From: Hofstenia miamia
Taxonomy: Eukaryota; Xenacoelomorpha; Acoela; Hofsteniidae
DNA: 33,640 nucleotides
Assembly: GCA_900660155.1 (NCBI GenBank)
Contig: CABFPE010000035.1
Span: forward strand, 1,051,573 to 1,085,212
Direction of reading: 5' to 3'
The notes below the pieces were generated by a model, which was not told the origin of the DNA, searched no databases, and saw only the letters and a program-made list of their open reading frames with translations. Each line of letters starts with the position of its first letter. Within the stretch, counting starts at the first letter, position 1. Positions 1 to 11,935 of the stretch are shown here, in pieces. The translations under genes were made by a program, and so were the position numbers.

Positions 1-327
1 CACTGAGCTAAAGTAAGGTACACATAATTAGTTCCGGTTGAGCTGAGGTGGTGCTGTGGATTCAACCATCATTCATGAAGGAGGGGAGCTGTCTTGTGGA
101 GATCGGCTTCGGGCAGTAGCCCATAGAAGAACTGAAGAGGAAACGTCATACGACTCCGTCACCTAAACAGTGATAGTCAATGCTCAATTATTTAATTAAC
201 ATAACTAGTTAATAAGAGAGAAAAGTTTGACGGTTTAACAACTTGGTAACTCCTCACCCGCAATTTACCAAGTGCTAATTATCAGTAATAATACACGGCG
301 CAAATAGGCCAGGTGGAGGATGTTACA
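1..327 (+). mobile_element. A-type LTR, 3' portion (cut by window edge)
   Basis: This stretch is the reverse complement, with scattered differences, of 10213-10545, and its last 90 bases match 9142-9233. It ends in GGAGGATGTTACA, the same 3' end as the intact solo LTR at 8500-9233. It directly abuts pol-like sequence of element E, so it is an LTR inserted into, or recombined with, E between the protease and RT regions. The 5' end lies outside the window, so solo LTR versus 3' LTR cannot be told apart and no target duplication can be checked (the five bases after it are TGTGT). Confidence 0.8.
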
Positions 328-3300
328 TGTGTACCTGGAGGCAAGACTGGAGCTGTGGTATTTTCTGAAAACAACTTTAATGGGGATGTCATGGTTGCTG
401 GACAAATGGGGAAATATTATAAAGGTGTTACTTTCTCCCCTGATTTGTGCCATGTCTGATGTGGCAAGACATATGTTACAATCTTGAACAGCATTAAATT
501 CCCTGTCTGATTTAATACTTCACAATTAGAAATAGTGGCTGTACCAGTCTGAGTCAAGAGTCTAAATACAGCATGCCTTCCCGTATGTATAGCCATTCAT
601 GATCTCAAAGAGCCAGCAAGTCCAGTAAGAATTCCTAGTGTGACAAAGGATACCCATCCCCACCTCACAAAGGCAGAACAGAGGTTGCTAATAACAGTAC
701 TGAAGAGCAAGAATTAAGTTTTTAACTATGGATCCATTAGTGTGGGGAAGGCAATAGGAGAAGAGCACTCCAAAAAGACAAAGCATGATAACCTTATTTG
801 CCTCCCTGTAAGACAAGTGCTGGAAAATTTAAAAACAGAATATGAAATGATATTAAGTGATCTACTTGAGAGCAGAATCATACAAGGGAGCAACAGTCCA
901 TATGCTGCTCCAACTGTCTTTATTAATCAGAGCAAAAAATATTGATTATGTATTCACTTCTGCAAATTAAATGACATGACCATCAAGGATGCTTATCCCC
1001 TTCTGCAGATAAAAGACTTACTATATGATGCCAGCAGATAAAAATTCTTTTCATGCCTTGAACTGTGCAAAGTGTACTGGCAGGTGCCCATGAGACCATC
1101 TGACATAAAAAAACGCTGTATGCATTGTATGAGTGGAAATATATGGCTTTCAGCCTATGGAATGCTCCAGCCACTTTTCAATGCTACATGACAAAAAATC
1201 TCAGGGATAATGCAAATGTGATGTAACCTGGGATCTCAGCTTACATTGATGATATCCTAGTAGCTAGTGATACATTTTCAGAACACCTGTAAAAATTCAA
1301 ACATATGTTAGACTTATTGCAAAAGGCTGGCCTCAAAGTAAATGGAAACAAGTGTGCTTTAGAGCAAACCAAAGTAATCTTCCTGGGACAAGTTATTGAG
1401 CTTGGGAAAATATCAATAAATACAAATGCCAAGGATTTAATCAACAGAATCAAAACACCCAAGAGTAGAAAGGTGTAAAAAGACTTAATTACTATGGGAT
1501 GTTTATCCCTGATTTAGTGGAGAAAACAAAGAATATCTCACAATTACTGAAGAAGTCAGTTGAGTTTAAATGGACTTGGGCTGAACAGGAGAACCTAGAA
1601 CAGATAAAACACAAACTAAAGAAGATCCCATCTCTTAATATGCCAGACTACACACAAATTTTTATTGTTGATTGTGATGCCAACAAAGTGGCTATTAGTG
1701 GTGTACTAAGTCAAGTAATAGAAGGCATCAAAAGTCCTGTTTCAATATTTTAGCTGCAAGCTCTCAACAGCTGAGAAAAACTGTGGGGCCACTGAATGTG
1801 AAATGCTGGAATTAGTCAAATCATTGAGAAAATTTCAATACTTTATCCTTGGACGTAATTTTGTAGTGCACACCAACAACAGCACACTTGCTTAGCTAAA
1901 AAAGTACTCAGGAGGCAAATCCAATATAGTAGCTAGGTGGATCAAATATTTAAACAACTTTTCATTCTCCATTCAGCATCAGCCCAGAAGATTGCACCTC
2001 AATGCCAACAATTGGACAGCACTACCCAGCTATGAATGAGATCTTAAGAAATTGGCAGGAGAAAAAATTCTGATTGGATTTATTCCTGCCACTGAGTATG
2101 AATTACTCCCTGAAATCAATGCCAAGCAAAATGGAAAAGCCATTCTACCTATCATGGTAGCTGAAGAAATCATAGAAGAAGAAATAATATGCCATCAACA
2201 TCATGACTAGGTATTATGAGAAATAATAAAACAAATCAAATATCCATTCTTCCCTATGGTCCTGATAGTAAATTGATATTTTAAACATTACAACTGGAAA
2301 TTGACTGAAAATGGTCTTCTGTATGCAAAGAGCAGAAATAACAGGCTAGTCATTCCTGAATATTTCTGCTGAGATCTAGTATGAAGAGTACATGAAAGAG
2401 CCCATTTAGGTATAATCCAAACAGAAAACACATTCAATACTCACTATGTCACAATAGGAATAAGATCCACAGTAATTGATGTCATTGATAAATGTAAGAA
2501 GTGCCTCTTACAAAATATTAGTCATTTCCCTGAGCAGAGGGCTGAACCTGAGTGTTGACCAGCTGAAAACCCAATGAAATTGTCCATATGGACTTAGAAC
2601 AGTTATCAAAGGATGATGATGGTTTACAGTATCTCTTGGTCATGGTTGATTATTTCACCAAATACGTACAAATAATTCCACTAAGCAGCACTATCACTGA
2701 ACACATAGCAGAAAAAATAGTGAAAGAATGGATTTTAAAAGATGGACCCATGCAGAAACTAGTCTCTGATCAAGGGCCACAATTTGAAAATAATCTCATG
2801 CAAGCCTTAATGAAAGAATTAGAAATAATACATGAGTTCACTGCAGCTTATCATCCCCAGGCAAATGGGTTAGTAGAGCAACTAAACAGAACTCTCATCA
2901 AGCTGATTAGAGTGGCTCTGTCACATGCTGCAGGCAAGCATTGGAAATGAGTAATTGAATTTATTGAATATTTTTACAATACCTCTGTACATTCAACCAT
3001 GAGAGTAAGTCCTTTCAAAGCTATGTTTTGACATGAAGCCCTGACACCATTAGCCATAATGTTTCTGAATTACAATGATATTAGTATGGAAAAATATGTA
3101 TCCTGAATGATCAATGACATGCAGTAAATTCATTTAACTGTATGTCACAATACCAATCAATCCAGTATCAGACAGAAGAATAGTTTTAATAAAAAATTGC
3201 ATGATGAACCCCATAAAAAGGACAATAAGGTTTTTGCTTACTTTTCCTGTCCTGTTACTGAGCACAATCAAGTGTGAAAATTGGCAACTAATTGACAGGG

Positions 3301-3757
3301 TCCATTTACTATAGAGAAGGTGCTTGATCACAACACTTACACATTAAATAACAGTAAAACAGTACAATTTTAAAGGCTTAAATGAGCAGTAAAAGATACT
3401 GAGAATGTAATTATAGATGATAATACTCAGTTTACATTAGTTGGCAATGGTATCAATATTTATGAAAAATATGAAAATTTAACTGATTTTTCAGAGGAGG
3501 ATTTTTCTGATACTAAGTTTTATGAAAGCAGTATCAATAATACGGAATTATATAATATATGTGTATTGCCCCAGAGAAGGGTTAGAGAGAAACAACCTCT
3601 TGATCCCAACATTTGGGACCTTAACCTTATAACTCCATTTAGGAATGACACCCAAAAAGAAAAAACTAGAATCACCAGCTCCACACCACAATCCTTCTGG
3701 AAAGTGAAAAGGAAGATGGTAAGTAGAACAGATGTTGCCAATACCTCGACTGCTTGA
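328..3757 (+). pseudogene. pol: Element E: decayed Ty3/Gypsy pol (linker, RT, RNase H, integrase)
   Basis: Polyprotein remnant of an LTR retrotransposon that would copy its RNA into DNA and integrate it. Order: a protease-RT linker (about 328-740); RT (about 740-1490) with an NAPATFQ block near 1155 and an intact YIDD active site at 1242-1253; RNase H (about 1650-2030) with DCDANK, an ELV block and TNNS where TD is usual; integrase with an H-x3-H/C-x2-C zinc region (about 2393-2506) and all three acidic residues (D 2591-2593, D 2768-2770, E 2876-2878 in NGLVEQLNRTL). The integrase core is open for 120 codons from 2588. A GPF-type tail follows (about 3290) and ends in a DPNIWDLNL block shared with element B. 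Many TAG, TGA and TAA stops and several frameshifts make it non-functional. Gag and protease are missing because an A-type LTR replaces everything left of 328. Confidence 0.85.
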
Positions 3758-3789
3758 TGAGGCACATGATCAAAAAAGGGGACAACATG

Positions 3790-6720
3790 AAAGTGCTGAG
3801 GAGATTTTGACCTCATGTGTGTGAAGATTGGCCCATGACTAGGAGAGGAGACAGCAGCAGAAATGTCCCAATCTTACTACTGCATATAGAGAAGAGTGTC
3901 CCCATGAGTTTGAGAAGAGCTGGCACCTAAAAATGACTCAAAATTGTGCACCCTTTTAGTGAAATACAAAATGTAAATACCCCCCAAATGAGTGACTCAA
4001 TAGCCCCTTCAAACTCTTTAAGTTCTTCTACAGCTACATCAACTATTTGATCAAGGAAAGTGGAGGATTGCAAGAAAAATGTTGAAGATGGGTTATGAAA
4101 TCCTTTACCCATTCTTTATAGCTACATGCTAAGCCACCCATTTTATCTGAGATAATATATCTGAAGAAACTCAAAACAAGTTGTGATGGACATACAACAA
4201 CAAGAACCTCATATGCTCCATCAATATGATTCCATTTGTTCTGGATGCTGAATGCTGACCAAAAATTAACAGAATTATATGCTATGATTCTAAAATGTGT
4301 GAATGATTAAGTAGACACTATTGGAGAAGCACTGTACATACCTCCTTTAATAAAGATTTCAACATAAAATACTTATGCCAGTTTTTAAATAATGGAAACA
4401 CAATCAAAAAATTCAAATGTGTAAACATAGATTTTCCCAACCTACTAGTCATCTATTTTTTTTGAGTGAATGAAGTAAAAAATGAGAAAATTATGAAACA
4501 GATCAAAATTGCCTATCACATAGCAAAAGTTGAAAAAATATGATTATTTATGATCTTAAGAGAGCAATATAAAGAGGAAATACCAGAACCAGTCTAAAGC
4601 TTGCATTTCCATATGGAAAATTTCATCATATTATATCATGAAGGTTACTGCCCCATCCCAATGTACCATACAAATATAATCTCCATCACCAAAAGCTAAT
4701 AATCAACACCATACTACAAGCTCAAATGTTGGAATTAACAGATCCAAACACCTATTGTTAATTAGAGTGACTGATATACAGGCCAGCTTCACATTTGCTC
4801 AAAGTTCAGAGACATTAAAAGAAATACACAAAATATGGAATAAACTCAAAGCCAAAAGAACCCCAAGTCTGATTGGCACATTTTGGACATTAAAAGCCCT
4901 GCCACACAATATCATAGATTGGTAGAAAGAACACTGCAAGAAATTAAGATCTCATATGATACCCAAGACCAGAAAAACTATAAAGAATGCCTATTTCCCA
5001 AAAGAAATACACCAGATATACACAAAATCCTAACATAACACTCCCAAACAAAGTTCTCCATTTTCCATTCAGATAATGCTCCCTTAAGCATAAAACAGCT
5101 CATTGAGAGATTACCTGGCTCCACAACCAAGTTTTTAGAAATACTAAAAGTCAACTGTGTTCTGGAGAGAATAGAAATTCTTATTAATCTTTAGTGATTA
5201 TCATATCCAGAATGTGGCCAGTTCATTGAATCTGCAAGACACATTAGCAAAGAAGGGAAAATCATCCCTATTGTCATATTAGACCAGGTCATGTGTACAC
5301 TGGAAAATTCTTCAAAGAAGAAGAACTTAGAGGAACATTGCCTGTGCAGTTGTCCTCCTCAATCAGGGAATTAATTTTAAAGAGTCAATCTAGAGAAGTT
5401 CAGAGGACCCCTAACACCTCCTCAGCCAACACCCCAATGGTTGATTACAGAAAACAAGCAAATACTAATGATTGAACATCACCCTGAAGAATTTACAGAA
5501 GATCTATCAATTCAAGAGAGAGTGCTTGTAGAACAGAACAAGAAAGATGTCCTCAGAATGATGAAATGATGTCTCACTGAGATGTTCAGTAAGGAGGGGT
5601 TAGTCATTCTACAATCACCTGGGCAACAAGTGGCCTTGGATTTGGAATACACTACTGCTTGCATTAAAATCTCTTCTAGTCAGATTGAGGAACTATGAGA
5701 AAATGGACTATGAAATTAGCTTTGGGACATATTGAATGAAGCAAGAATCAATTACCCAGTCAAGATTGGCACCTCTAGCTTATGAGAGAAATCTAGTTTT
5801 AGAGAATTGGAGGATCACATCAACAAGGACAACCTGCTATGTATACCCCCCTGCATTGAGACTCTTCTAGTGCTCTCCAAGTGGAGGGTGAAGAAAGGAA
5901 ATCAAAAGATAGCTGCTCATCTGCCAGATAAATTGAATTTTGCTAGCAATGGACAAGATGAGAAGAGACTGAGCCAAAACTCAGAGCACAAAGAAGTTTG
6001 GGAAAAACTTATCAATGGGGACAACAAGGAGTGTGTGTTTATTGATTGTAAGTAAACTATTAGTGATATTTTTCTGAGAAGTTTGCCAATACATGAACAA
6101 ATGCTGAAGATTTATGAAAAGATCTTACAAACAAGCCTGAGAGTCCTAATACTATTCTAGCCCACAGGAGATTTAATGTGGATCAACAATGTGGAAATGA
6201 TTACCCATTAATATGATGTAATTAAGCAGATAGAGATTATTATGATGTTAAGGGCTGATGTATCTGATACCAACCAGATGACCCTACAACAGGTGTAGGA
6301 GTTCTGTTCATTATTTGTTGATCACACTACCAGGATGGGATCTTTGCAAGAAATGTTTGTCCATTTCTATCCTCAGACTAACAGGCCCAAGGATGCTCAT
6401 ACCTCCAATACTGATTCCTTAACAACTCTGATAATAGCACTCAAATGATTCTGTTTGTATGAATGGTTCTATGACACATTTACTAGGAGATTAAATAATT
6501 TACATCAAAACTGCCCAATTAGCTCAAGGCTCCCTACTTTAAATTTTTTCAGATTAATGTGTTGAAATAGTGACACAGAGAGAAGTTTTAATGCAAGTCA
6601 CTAGAAGGCCTTAATATGCTGAAGTCCAGAATTGGTAAGGAGTCCTCACAATAGAAATGATTACTGCTACTGAGAAGATAGTTTCAGGGCCTGCTCTCTA
6701 CCTATTGCTGCCAAATTAAA
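3790..6720 (+). pseudogene. Element E: decayed ORF2 (post-pol frame, function unknown)
   Basis: Downstream of pol, fragments in three frames match the ORF2 of element B in order. Around 4810-4990 there is an IHKIWNKLKAK segment and a YHRLVERTLQEIKISY segment (compare YHKMVEVALSEINRAY in B and M). Around 5740-5830 there is NYPVKIGT followed by a RELEDHINKD block. Near 6085-6180 there is LPIHEQMLKIYEKIL with a following LMWINNVEMI block, matching the last part of B's ORF2. About 500 nt beyond that point still reads as decayed coding sequence, so the ancestral ORF2 was longer than what survives in B. Many stops and frameshifts. No family recognised; the start is uncertain, and 3790-4150 contains little that can be aligned by eye. 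Confidence 0.6.
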
Positions 6721-6722
6721 TT

Positions 6723-6734
6723 GAGCAAAGGGGG
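6723..6734 (+). other. Element E polypurine tract
   Basis: GAGCAAAGGGGG, two bases before TGTAGAGTC. This is the position and composition expected for the plus-strand primer of an LTR retrotransposon, and it fixes the 3' end of element E's internal region. Confidence 0.6.
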
Positions 6735-6736
6735 CA

Positions 6737-7420
6737 TGTAGAGTCACTCAGGGACTTTATGCCTATATTTTAATTGATTTTGTAATTTGTAATGACATTG
6801 ACATGATGTAACCATTTATTTCAAGTTTAGTTTGTGATGATTGTTTAGTGTCCTCTTGCTTTGGTGTTATGTAGTATTATTGCTCAATTCAATTTGCAAG
6901 GGAAACATGATCTCATGATATTATGTTGTAAACAAAGGCAGGTAATACTTTACAATATATAAAACTGAGAAACAATGTAGAAATTGTTCAATAGAGTTTA
7001 TCTAGCCTCAACTTCATTTATTTTTTATTCTTATTTTTCCTTTTTGATTTATGATGTTTACAAATAATTATTGTGTAAGTTCCAGCAACAATTTGGGAGT
7101 ACTTCTACAAGTGGATCACATTATGTCATGTGTACAGTTATGTGTAGAAATAATAAATCTTTTGTTTGATTGCAACAAGTACATGCACTGATAATTTAAG
7201 TAGTATGAGACAAAGGCAAGGAGGTCTCATTGGGACACCTATGACTATTGCCATGTGGAAATGAAGCAATTTTATTGGACGCCATCTAGTGATGAAATAT
7301 TTTTGACAAAACTAAATTGAACAAATTGATTTTTTGACGAAGTTTTATTTTTGATTTTTAGGATTTATGCAGACTGATATTTTTTATCACAAATTTCACT
7401 TATGACGTCTTTGTTGTAAC
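6737..7420 (+). mobile_element. Element E 3' LTR (right end approximate)
   Basis: Non-coding AT-rich stretch that begins TGTAGAGT right after the polypurine tract and holds a TATATAAAA box at 6956-6964. The right end is taken at TTGTAACA near 7420 because LTRs end in CA, but no second copy exists in the window to confirm it. It shows no obvious similarity to the A- or B-type LTRs. Bases 7421-7506 between this end and the start of element M match nothing I can identify. Confidence 0.5.
6956..6964 (+). promoter_or_regulatory. TATA box in element E LTR
   Basis: TATATAAAA about 220 bases into the LTR, a usual distance for an LTR promoter. Sequence-only call. Confidence 0.4.
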
Positions 7421-8494
7421 AATGTTTAAACATGCAATGCTGTGTTTCAAGGAAAATAATTCATAGATCCAAAACCCCAAAAAAGACATGTTATTTGCAT
7501 TAGAGCTGCTCTGGAAATTGGCAGCCTCAATTCTTGTTCTTGTGTTGTGAAAATTGCTAGAATCCATGCTGAGGTTCTAAATCTTATCTCTGGGGCACTC
7601 TTCTCTTTGAACAACTTATTTTTAAAATCTTTCATTGAGTTCAATTCATATGCTCTGTTGATCTCTGACAGTGCCACTTCAACCATTTTATGGTATTTTC
7701 TCAATGGGGCCTCAATGTGTATCTCTGGCCATTTTTCTTCTGTTTTCTTCTGTAGCTTCATCTTGTTCCATATTTCTTGTATTCTCTTTATGTGTTCCTG
7801 CCTTTGCATGAGGCTGCACTTGATGAATAGTGTGTTTGCCTTTTCTATGCCCTCTGCATGCATTGTCATTTCTATTGTTTTCACCTGTTTGAATAAATCA
7901 ATGGCTATACATGGGTCTACCATTAATCTACAATAGGCTACCCAGTAGTCAATCTGTAGGTCTAAGCAAATTAATTCCACGACTTTTGCTTCCATTGTTA
8001 ATTTCTCCCATAAGAACACGTTTTCTACCTGTATCTCTAATTCTCTCAGGAATGGTGGTAATTCTGTGACTGTTGTTCTTCCAATGATTACTACTCTTAT
8101 GCCCTGCACTCTAGCCATTCTTAAGGTTTGGTCTAGGTGCTTCTCCAAATTTTTGTTATACTCTTTTTCCTTTAGGATGTGAATAATCATGAGGTTATCT
8201 TTATCAATGTTAATTTCCAGTATTTTTGCAATCTGGTCTATATATGCCATGATTGCTTGGGCTGTTTCCAATGTGAAATTGTCATCAAAGGTGACGTGAA
8301 CCATGCTGCACATATATGGTCGTTCTACCATCTTGTCTAGTTCTCTCTGATAGCTTATAATCATATTGACCATTGATCTTTCCTGTGCATCGAGTACTAT
8401 CAGTAGATTGCTGCCCTCTGTCTTTGCTATCTTTTGTATGTGACTCTTGGTTTCCAGTGACAGTTTTTGATATGCATTAGTTCTCATTTTTGTT

Positions 8495-8499
8495 GTTCC
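8495..8499. repeat. Target-site duplication GTTCC, left copy
   Basis: GTTCC immediately before the A-type LTR; the identical five bases follow it at 9234-9238. Removing the LTR and one copy rejoins the ORF2 reading of element M in the same place where B is continuous. Confidence 0.85.
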
Positions 8500-9233
8500 T
8501 GTAGCATCATCCAAAAGCAACTAAGCTGCAAGCAAAGAACAACGTCGAATGATTAATAATAATTAGAATTGATTGTAAAATTTAGTTAATGATCTTAGTT
8601 ATTTTGTAAGATGCAACTAAGCCTCAATATTGTTCAAATTAAGAAAACTTGTTAGCAGATCAAGAAACATTTGACAAATTAAATTGAGCGAAATAACGCT
8701 TACGTAGGAACAGCCATATTGGCAGACGAATCATTTGAAATTTAAAATCAGCAGGTACTTTTGTAGAAATTTTATAAATAGCATTGATTCAACCATAATT
8801 TTGATGAACAATAAATTCTTCGGAGTTTATTTAATTTTCATTCTACTCTTATCTGGTTTGATTATTTAATAAAATGTGCAGCTAGGCAAGTTGTGTCGAG
8901 TAGTGGCTGGAATCCATCACGGGATCGATTCTAGGGTCTTTGTGCCAGTCACGAAACCGCACTTATGTTATGGTTAGGAGTTTTTCGATTCTTGCCTAGT
9001 CTGACTATCGATCAATACATGTATGAAATAATTAATGCCTGAAACGACTGGATAGTCGACACTTAGGGATATATATATATATGTTCTTAATTGTAGGAGA
9101 CTTGACTATAATTGACCTGATAAATGACCTTACATGTACTATAAACAACCTGGTAACTCCTCACCCGCAATTTACCGAGTACTCATTATCAGTAATTAGA
9201 CACGGCGCAATAAGCTAGGTGGAGGATGTTACA
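8500..9233 (+). mobile_element. Solo A-type LTR inserted in element M ORF2
   Basis: 734 bp with imperfect inverted ends TGTAGCATCATCC and GGAGGATGTTACA, flanked by GTTCC on both sides. It has a TATAAATAG box at 8773-8781 and aligns end to end with the 10213-10916 copy read in reverse. Compared with that copy it lacks about 425 bp near 9145 (the joint lies in TTGTTTATAGTACATG). Adding this back gives about 1.16 kb, the same length as the B-type LTRs, with which it shares start, TATA region and mid-section. There is no internal coding region, so it is most likely the product of recombination between two LTRs. Confidence 0.85.
8773..8781 (+). promoter_or_regulatory. TATA box of A-type LTR
   Basis: TATAAATAG, found at the equivalent place in the B-type LTRs at 21685-21693, 20025-20033, 33243-33251 and, reversed, 17738-17746. 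Conservation across diverged copies supports a real core promoter. Confidence 0.6.
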
Positions 9234-9238
9234 GTTCC
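9234..9238. repeat. Target-site duplication GTTCC, right copy
   Basis: Exact repeat of 8495-8499 on the far side of the solo LTR. Confidence 0.85.
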
Positions 9239-9869
9239 CATGAAGTAGGGGTGCAGGGTTTCCCCATCTATTTTCAACATCCTCTTCTCTCTATCTTTTG
9301 AATGCACTGTTCTTTCAGATGTGCTATTGGAGGGGGCGTGTAGCTGTTTAATCTGTAATGGTCTACTGGTGCTCAGCTCACCATCAAGTGAGTCCATGAT
9401 GATCATTTCAACTGAGTTGCCCTCAAATCAGCTCACAGTTGGCACTTTTGGCAATTGATCAGTTGTGGGTTCCATCAATATGTCAGCCTTGAATTGCTTT
9501 CATATATGCACAGTTCTTCACCCACTCTTATCTTCCCCTGGAACCCCAATGGTCACACTGCCCTTGAATTGGCAAGGTGGACTGGAGGGAAGGTTGTGCT
9601 GCTTTTTGTCAGTTCTCTGCATGCCCTCGAATTGGTTGTGCAGATCTATGGGATGTTCACTAGTTCTCTGCTTGCCCTTGAATCAGCTGTGCAGAACTCC
9701 AGTGGGAGAGGCATTGTGTTGTTTGGTCTCCCTGCCCTCAAATTGGCCTTGGGGACTACTAGGACGCCTTCTCACTCTGCACCTCTGATTAGTCATGGGT
9801 TGGTTCTCATCCCTTCTGTCTTCTGTTGGACTGTCTTTGTATCCTTCTCTGTGGGTTTGACATTGTCAT

Positions 9870-10212
9870 CTCCTCAGGTCTTCAGGTTCAGCACACTCTC
9901 TCCCTCAATGGCTGTTGCATCTTTTTCGATTTTCCTAAATTCAGACAATAAGTTTATATCCCATATTTCAGGGTCATATATATATTTATCTCTTGCTGTG
10001 AATCTTGGCAGCTCTTAGTCAATGCCTTCCTCTGGCAGACTATCTAATTCATTCATATCATATATAACCTCATTATCATTAATGCGACTTATTTTAAACT
10101 CAGCATTTCCATTTAATATCAAATGTTTGATATCTGCTGTCGCCCATTTCAAATTTTGGAAGTGCAGTAATCTGTCATTGTTCAACATGTACTCATTAAT
10201 TGGTAATACTTG
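9870..10212 (-). pseudogene. pol: Element M: pol C-terminal tail (integrase GPY/F end)
   Basis: On the minus strand this reads TQVLPINEYML, then LLHFQNLKWATADI and NEVIYDMNELDSL, matching element B at about 29448-29640 nearly residue for residue. This is the tail of the integrase C-terminal domain plus the short pol extension. It is cut at 10212/10213 by a minus-oriented A-type LTR, in the same codon region where B reads GPYMITQVLP. A stop follows near 10016 and the last blocks (EIWDINLLSEFRKIE) continue to about 9915 in a shifted frame. Confidence 0.75.
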
Positions 10213-10916
10213 TGTAACATCCTCCACCTAGCTTATTACGCCATGTCTGATTACTGATAATGAGTGCTTAGTAATTCGCGGGTGAGGTGTTACCACATTG
10301 TCGAACCATCAGACTATCCTCTATTATTAACTAGTTATGTTAATAAAATGATTGAGTATTCACTATCACTGTTTAGGTGACGAAGTGGTCAGATGTTTCC
10401 TCTTCAGTTCTTCTGTGGGCCACTGCCCGAAGCCAATCTCCACAACACAGCTCCTCCTCTTCTACAACGATGGTTGAATCCACAGCACCACCTCAGCTCA
10501 ACTGGAATTAGTTATGTGTACCTTAGTTAGCTTAGTGCATGCACCCAAGTAAAGTTGTAACTGACTTAAACTCAATATTTGTAGAGTGTTTGTTGTTTTG
10601 ATTTAATAAAGCAACCGGGCGTTGACACTAACTGCATAACATTAAAAGTAGCCATTACCACAAAACTATCAGCTTAATTGTTTAAGTAATAATATTGCAG
10701 TTTCCTATACCTACATTTACTAATACTACATGTAAAGTCATTTATTAGGTCAATTATCGTCCGGTCTCCTACATTTAAGAATATATAAATATCCCTAGGT
10801 GTCGACTTTCCAATCGTTTCAAGCATTGATTATTTAATACATGTAGTGAACAGTAGTCAGACCAGGCGAGAATCGAAAAACTCCTAACTGTAACTTAAGT
10901 GCGGTTTTGTGACTGG
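10213..10916 (-). mobile_element. A-type LTR inserted in element M pol (enters assembly gap)
   Basis: Begins TGTAACATCCTCC at 10213, the reverse of the A-type 3' end, and continues colinear with 1-327 and 8500-9233 read in reverse. It includes a middle section that the solo copy lacks. The sequence runs into Ns at 10917, so its other end and target duplication (left candidate ACTTG, 10208-10212) are not visible. It interrupts the integrase C-terminal region of element M. Confidence 0.8.
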
Positions 10917-11916
10917 NNNNNNNNNNNNNNNNNNNNNNNNNNNNNNNNNNNNNNNNNNNNNNNNNNNNNNNNNNNNNNNNNNNNNNNNNNNNNNNNNNNN
11001 NNNNNNNNNNNNNNNNNNNNNNNNNNNNNNNNNNNNNNNNNNNNNNNNNNNNNNNNNNNNNNNNNNNNNNNNNNNNNNNNNNNNNNNNNNNNNNNNNNNN
11101 NNNNNNNNNNNNNNNNNNNNNNNNNNNNNNNNNNNNNNNNNNNNNNNNNNNNNNNNNNNNNNNNNNNNNNNNNNNNNNNNNNNNNNNNNNNNNNNNNNNN
11201 NNNNNNNNNNNNNNNNNNNNNNNNNNNNNNNNNNNNNNNNNNNNNNNNNNNNNNNNNNNNNNNNNNNNNNNNNNNNNNNNNNNNNNNNNNNNNNNNNNNN
11301 NNNNNNNNNNNNNNNNNNNNNNNNNNNNNNNNNNNNNNNNNNNNNNNNNNNNNNNNNNNNNNNNNNNNNNNNNNNNNNNNNNNNNNNNNNNNNNNNNNNN
11401 NNNNNNNNNNNNNNNNNNNNNNNNNNNNNNNNNNNNNNNNNNNNNNNNNNNNNNNNNNNNNNNNNNNNNNNNNNNNNNNNNNNNNNNNNNNNNNNNNNNN
11501 NNNNNNNNNNNNNNNNNNNNNNNNNNNNNNNNNNNNNNNNNNNNNNNNNNNNNNNNNNNNNNNNNNNNNNNNNNNNNNNNNNNNNNNNNNNNNNNNNNNN
11601 NNNNNNNNNNNNNNNNNNNNNNNNNNNNNNNNNNNNNNNNNNNNNNNNNNNNNNNNNNNNNNNNNNNNNNNNNNNNNNNNNNNNNNNNNNNNNNNNNNNN
11701 NNNNNNNNNNNNNNNNNNNNNNNNNNNNNNNNNNNNNNNNNNNNNNNNNNNNNNNNNNNNNNNNNNNNNNNNNNNNNNNNNNNNNNNNNNNNNNNNNNNN
11801 NNNNNNNNNNNNNNNNNNNNNNNNNNNNNNNNNNNNNNNNNNNNNNNNNNNNNNNNNNNNNNNNNNNNNNNNNNNNNNNNNNNNNNNNNNNNNNNNNNNN
11901 NNNNNNNNNNNNNNNN
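10917..11916. other. Assembly gap, 1,000 N
   Basis: Exactly 1,000 Ns, a conventional placeholder length. By comparison with element B it should hide roughly 340 bp of integrase plus the remaining roughly 450 bp of the A-type LTR. Long open frames across it are meaningless. Confidence 0.98.
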
Positions 11917-11935
11917 ATACTCAATCATTTCAATT

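Larger units (their letters stand above)
7507..9869 (-). pseudogene. Element M: ORF2, split by a solo LTR and 3'-truncated
   Basis: Post-pol frame on the minus strand. It can start at ATG 9869-9867, just after the pol stop. The N-terminal part (9869-9239) is basic and carries the repeated R/Q-F/L-E/K-G motif with several TGA codons at that motif. It then reads into a KIDGETLHPYFMG segment near 9260. There a 734-bp A-type LTR (8500-9233) interrupts it, flanked by GTTCC duplications. The frame resumes at 8494 with KMRTNAYQKLSLETK and stays open for about 330 codons, close to 80% identical by eye to ORF2 of element B. Similarity stops abruptly at about 7507 (after PISRA), where other sequence begins, so the C-terminal half is lost. 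Mostly charged and helical, with alternating hydrophobic strands such as NLMIIHIL and GIRVVII. No signal peptide or membrane segment. Function unknown. Confidence 0.75.

Noticed and set aside
3830..3925. The 14-bp motif in element E (CATGAGTTTGAGAAGAG near 3904)
   Set aside because: Only a loose resemblance; too decayed to count as a copy.
9068..9083. Short TA microsatellite
   Set aside because: Ordinary short repeat inside the A-type LTR with no sign of function.
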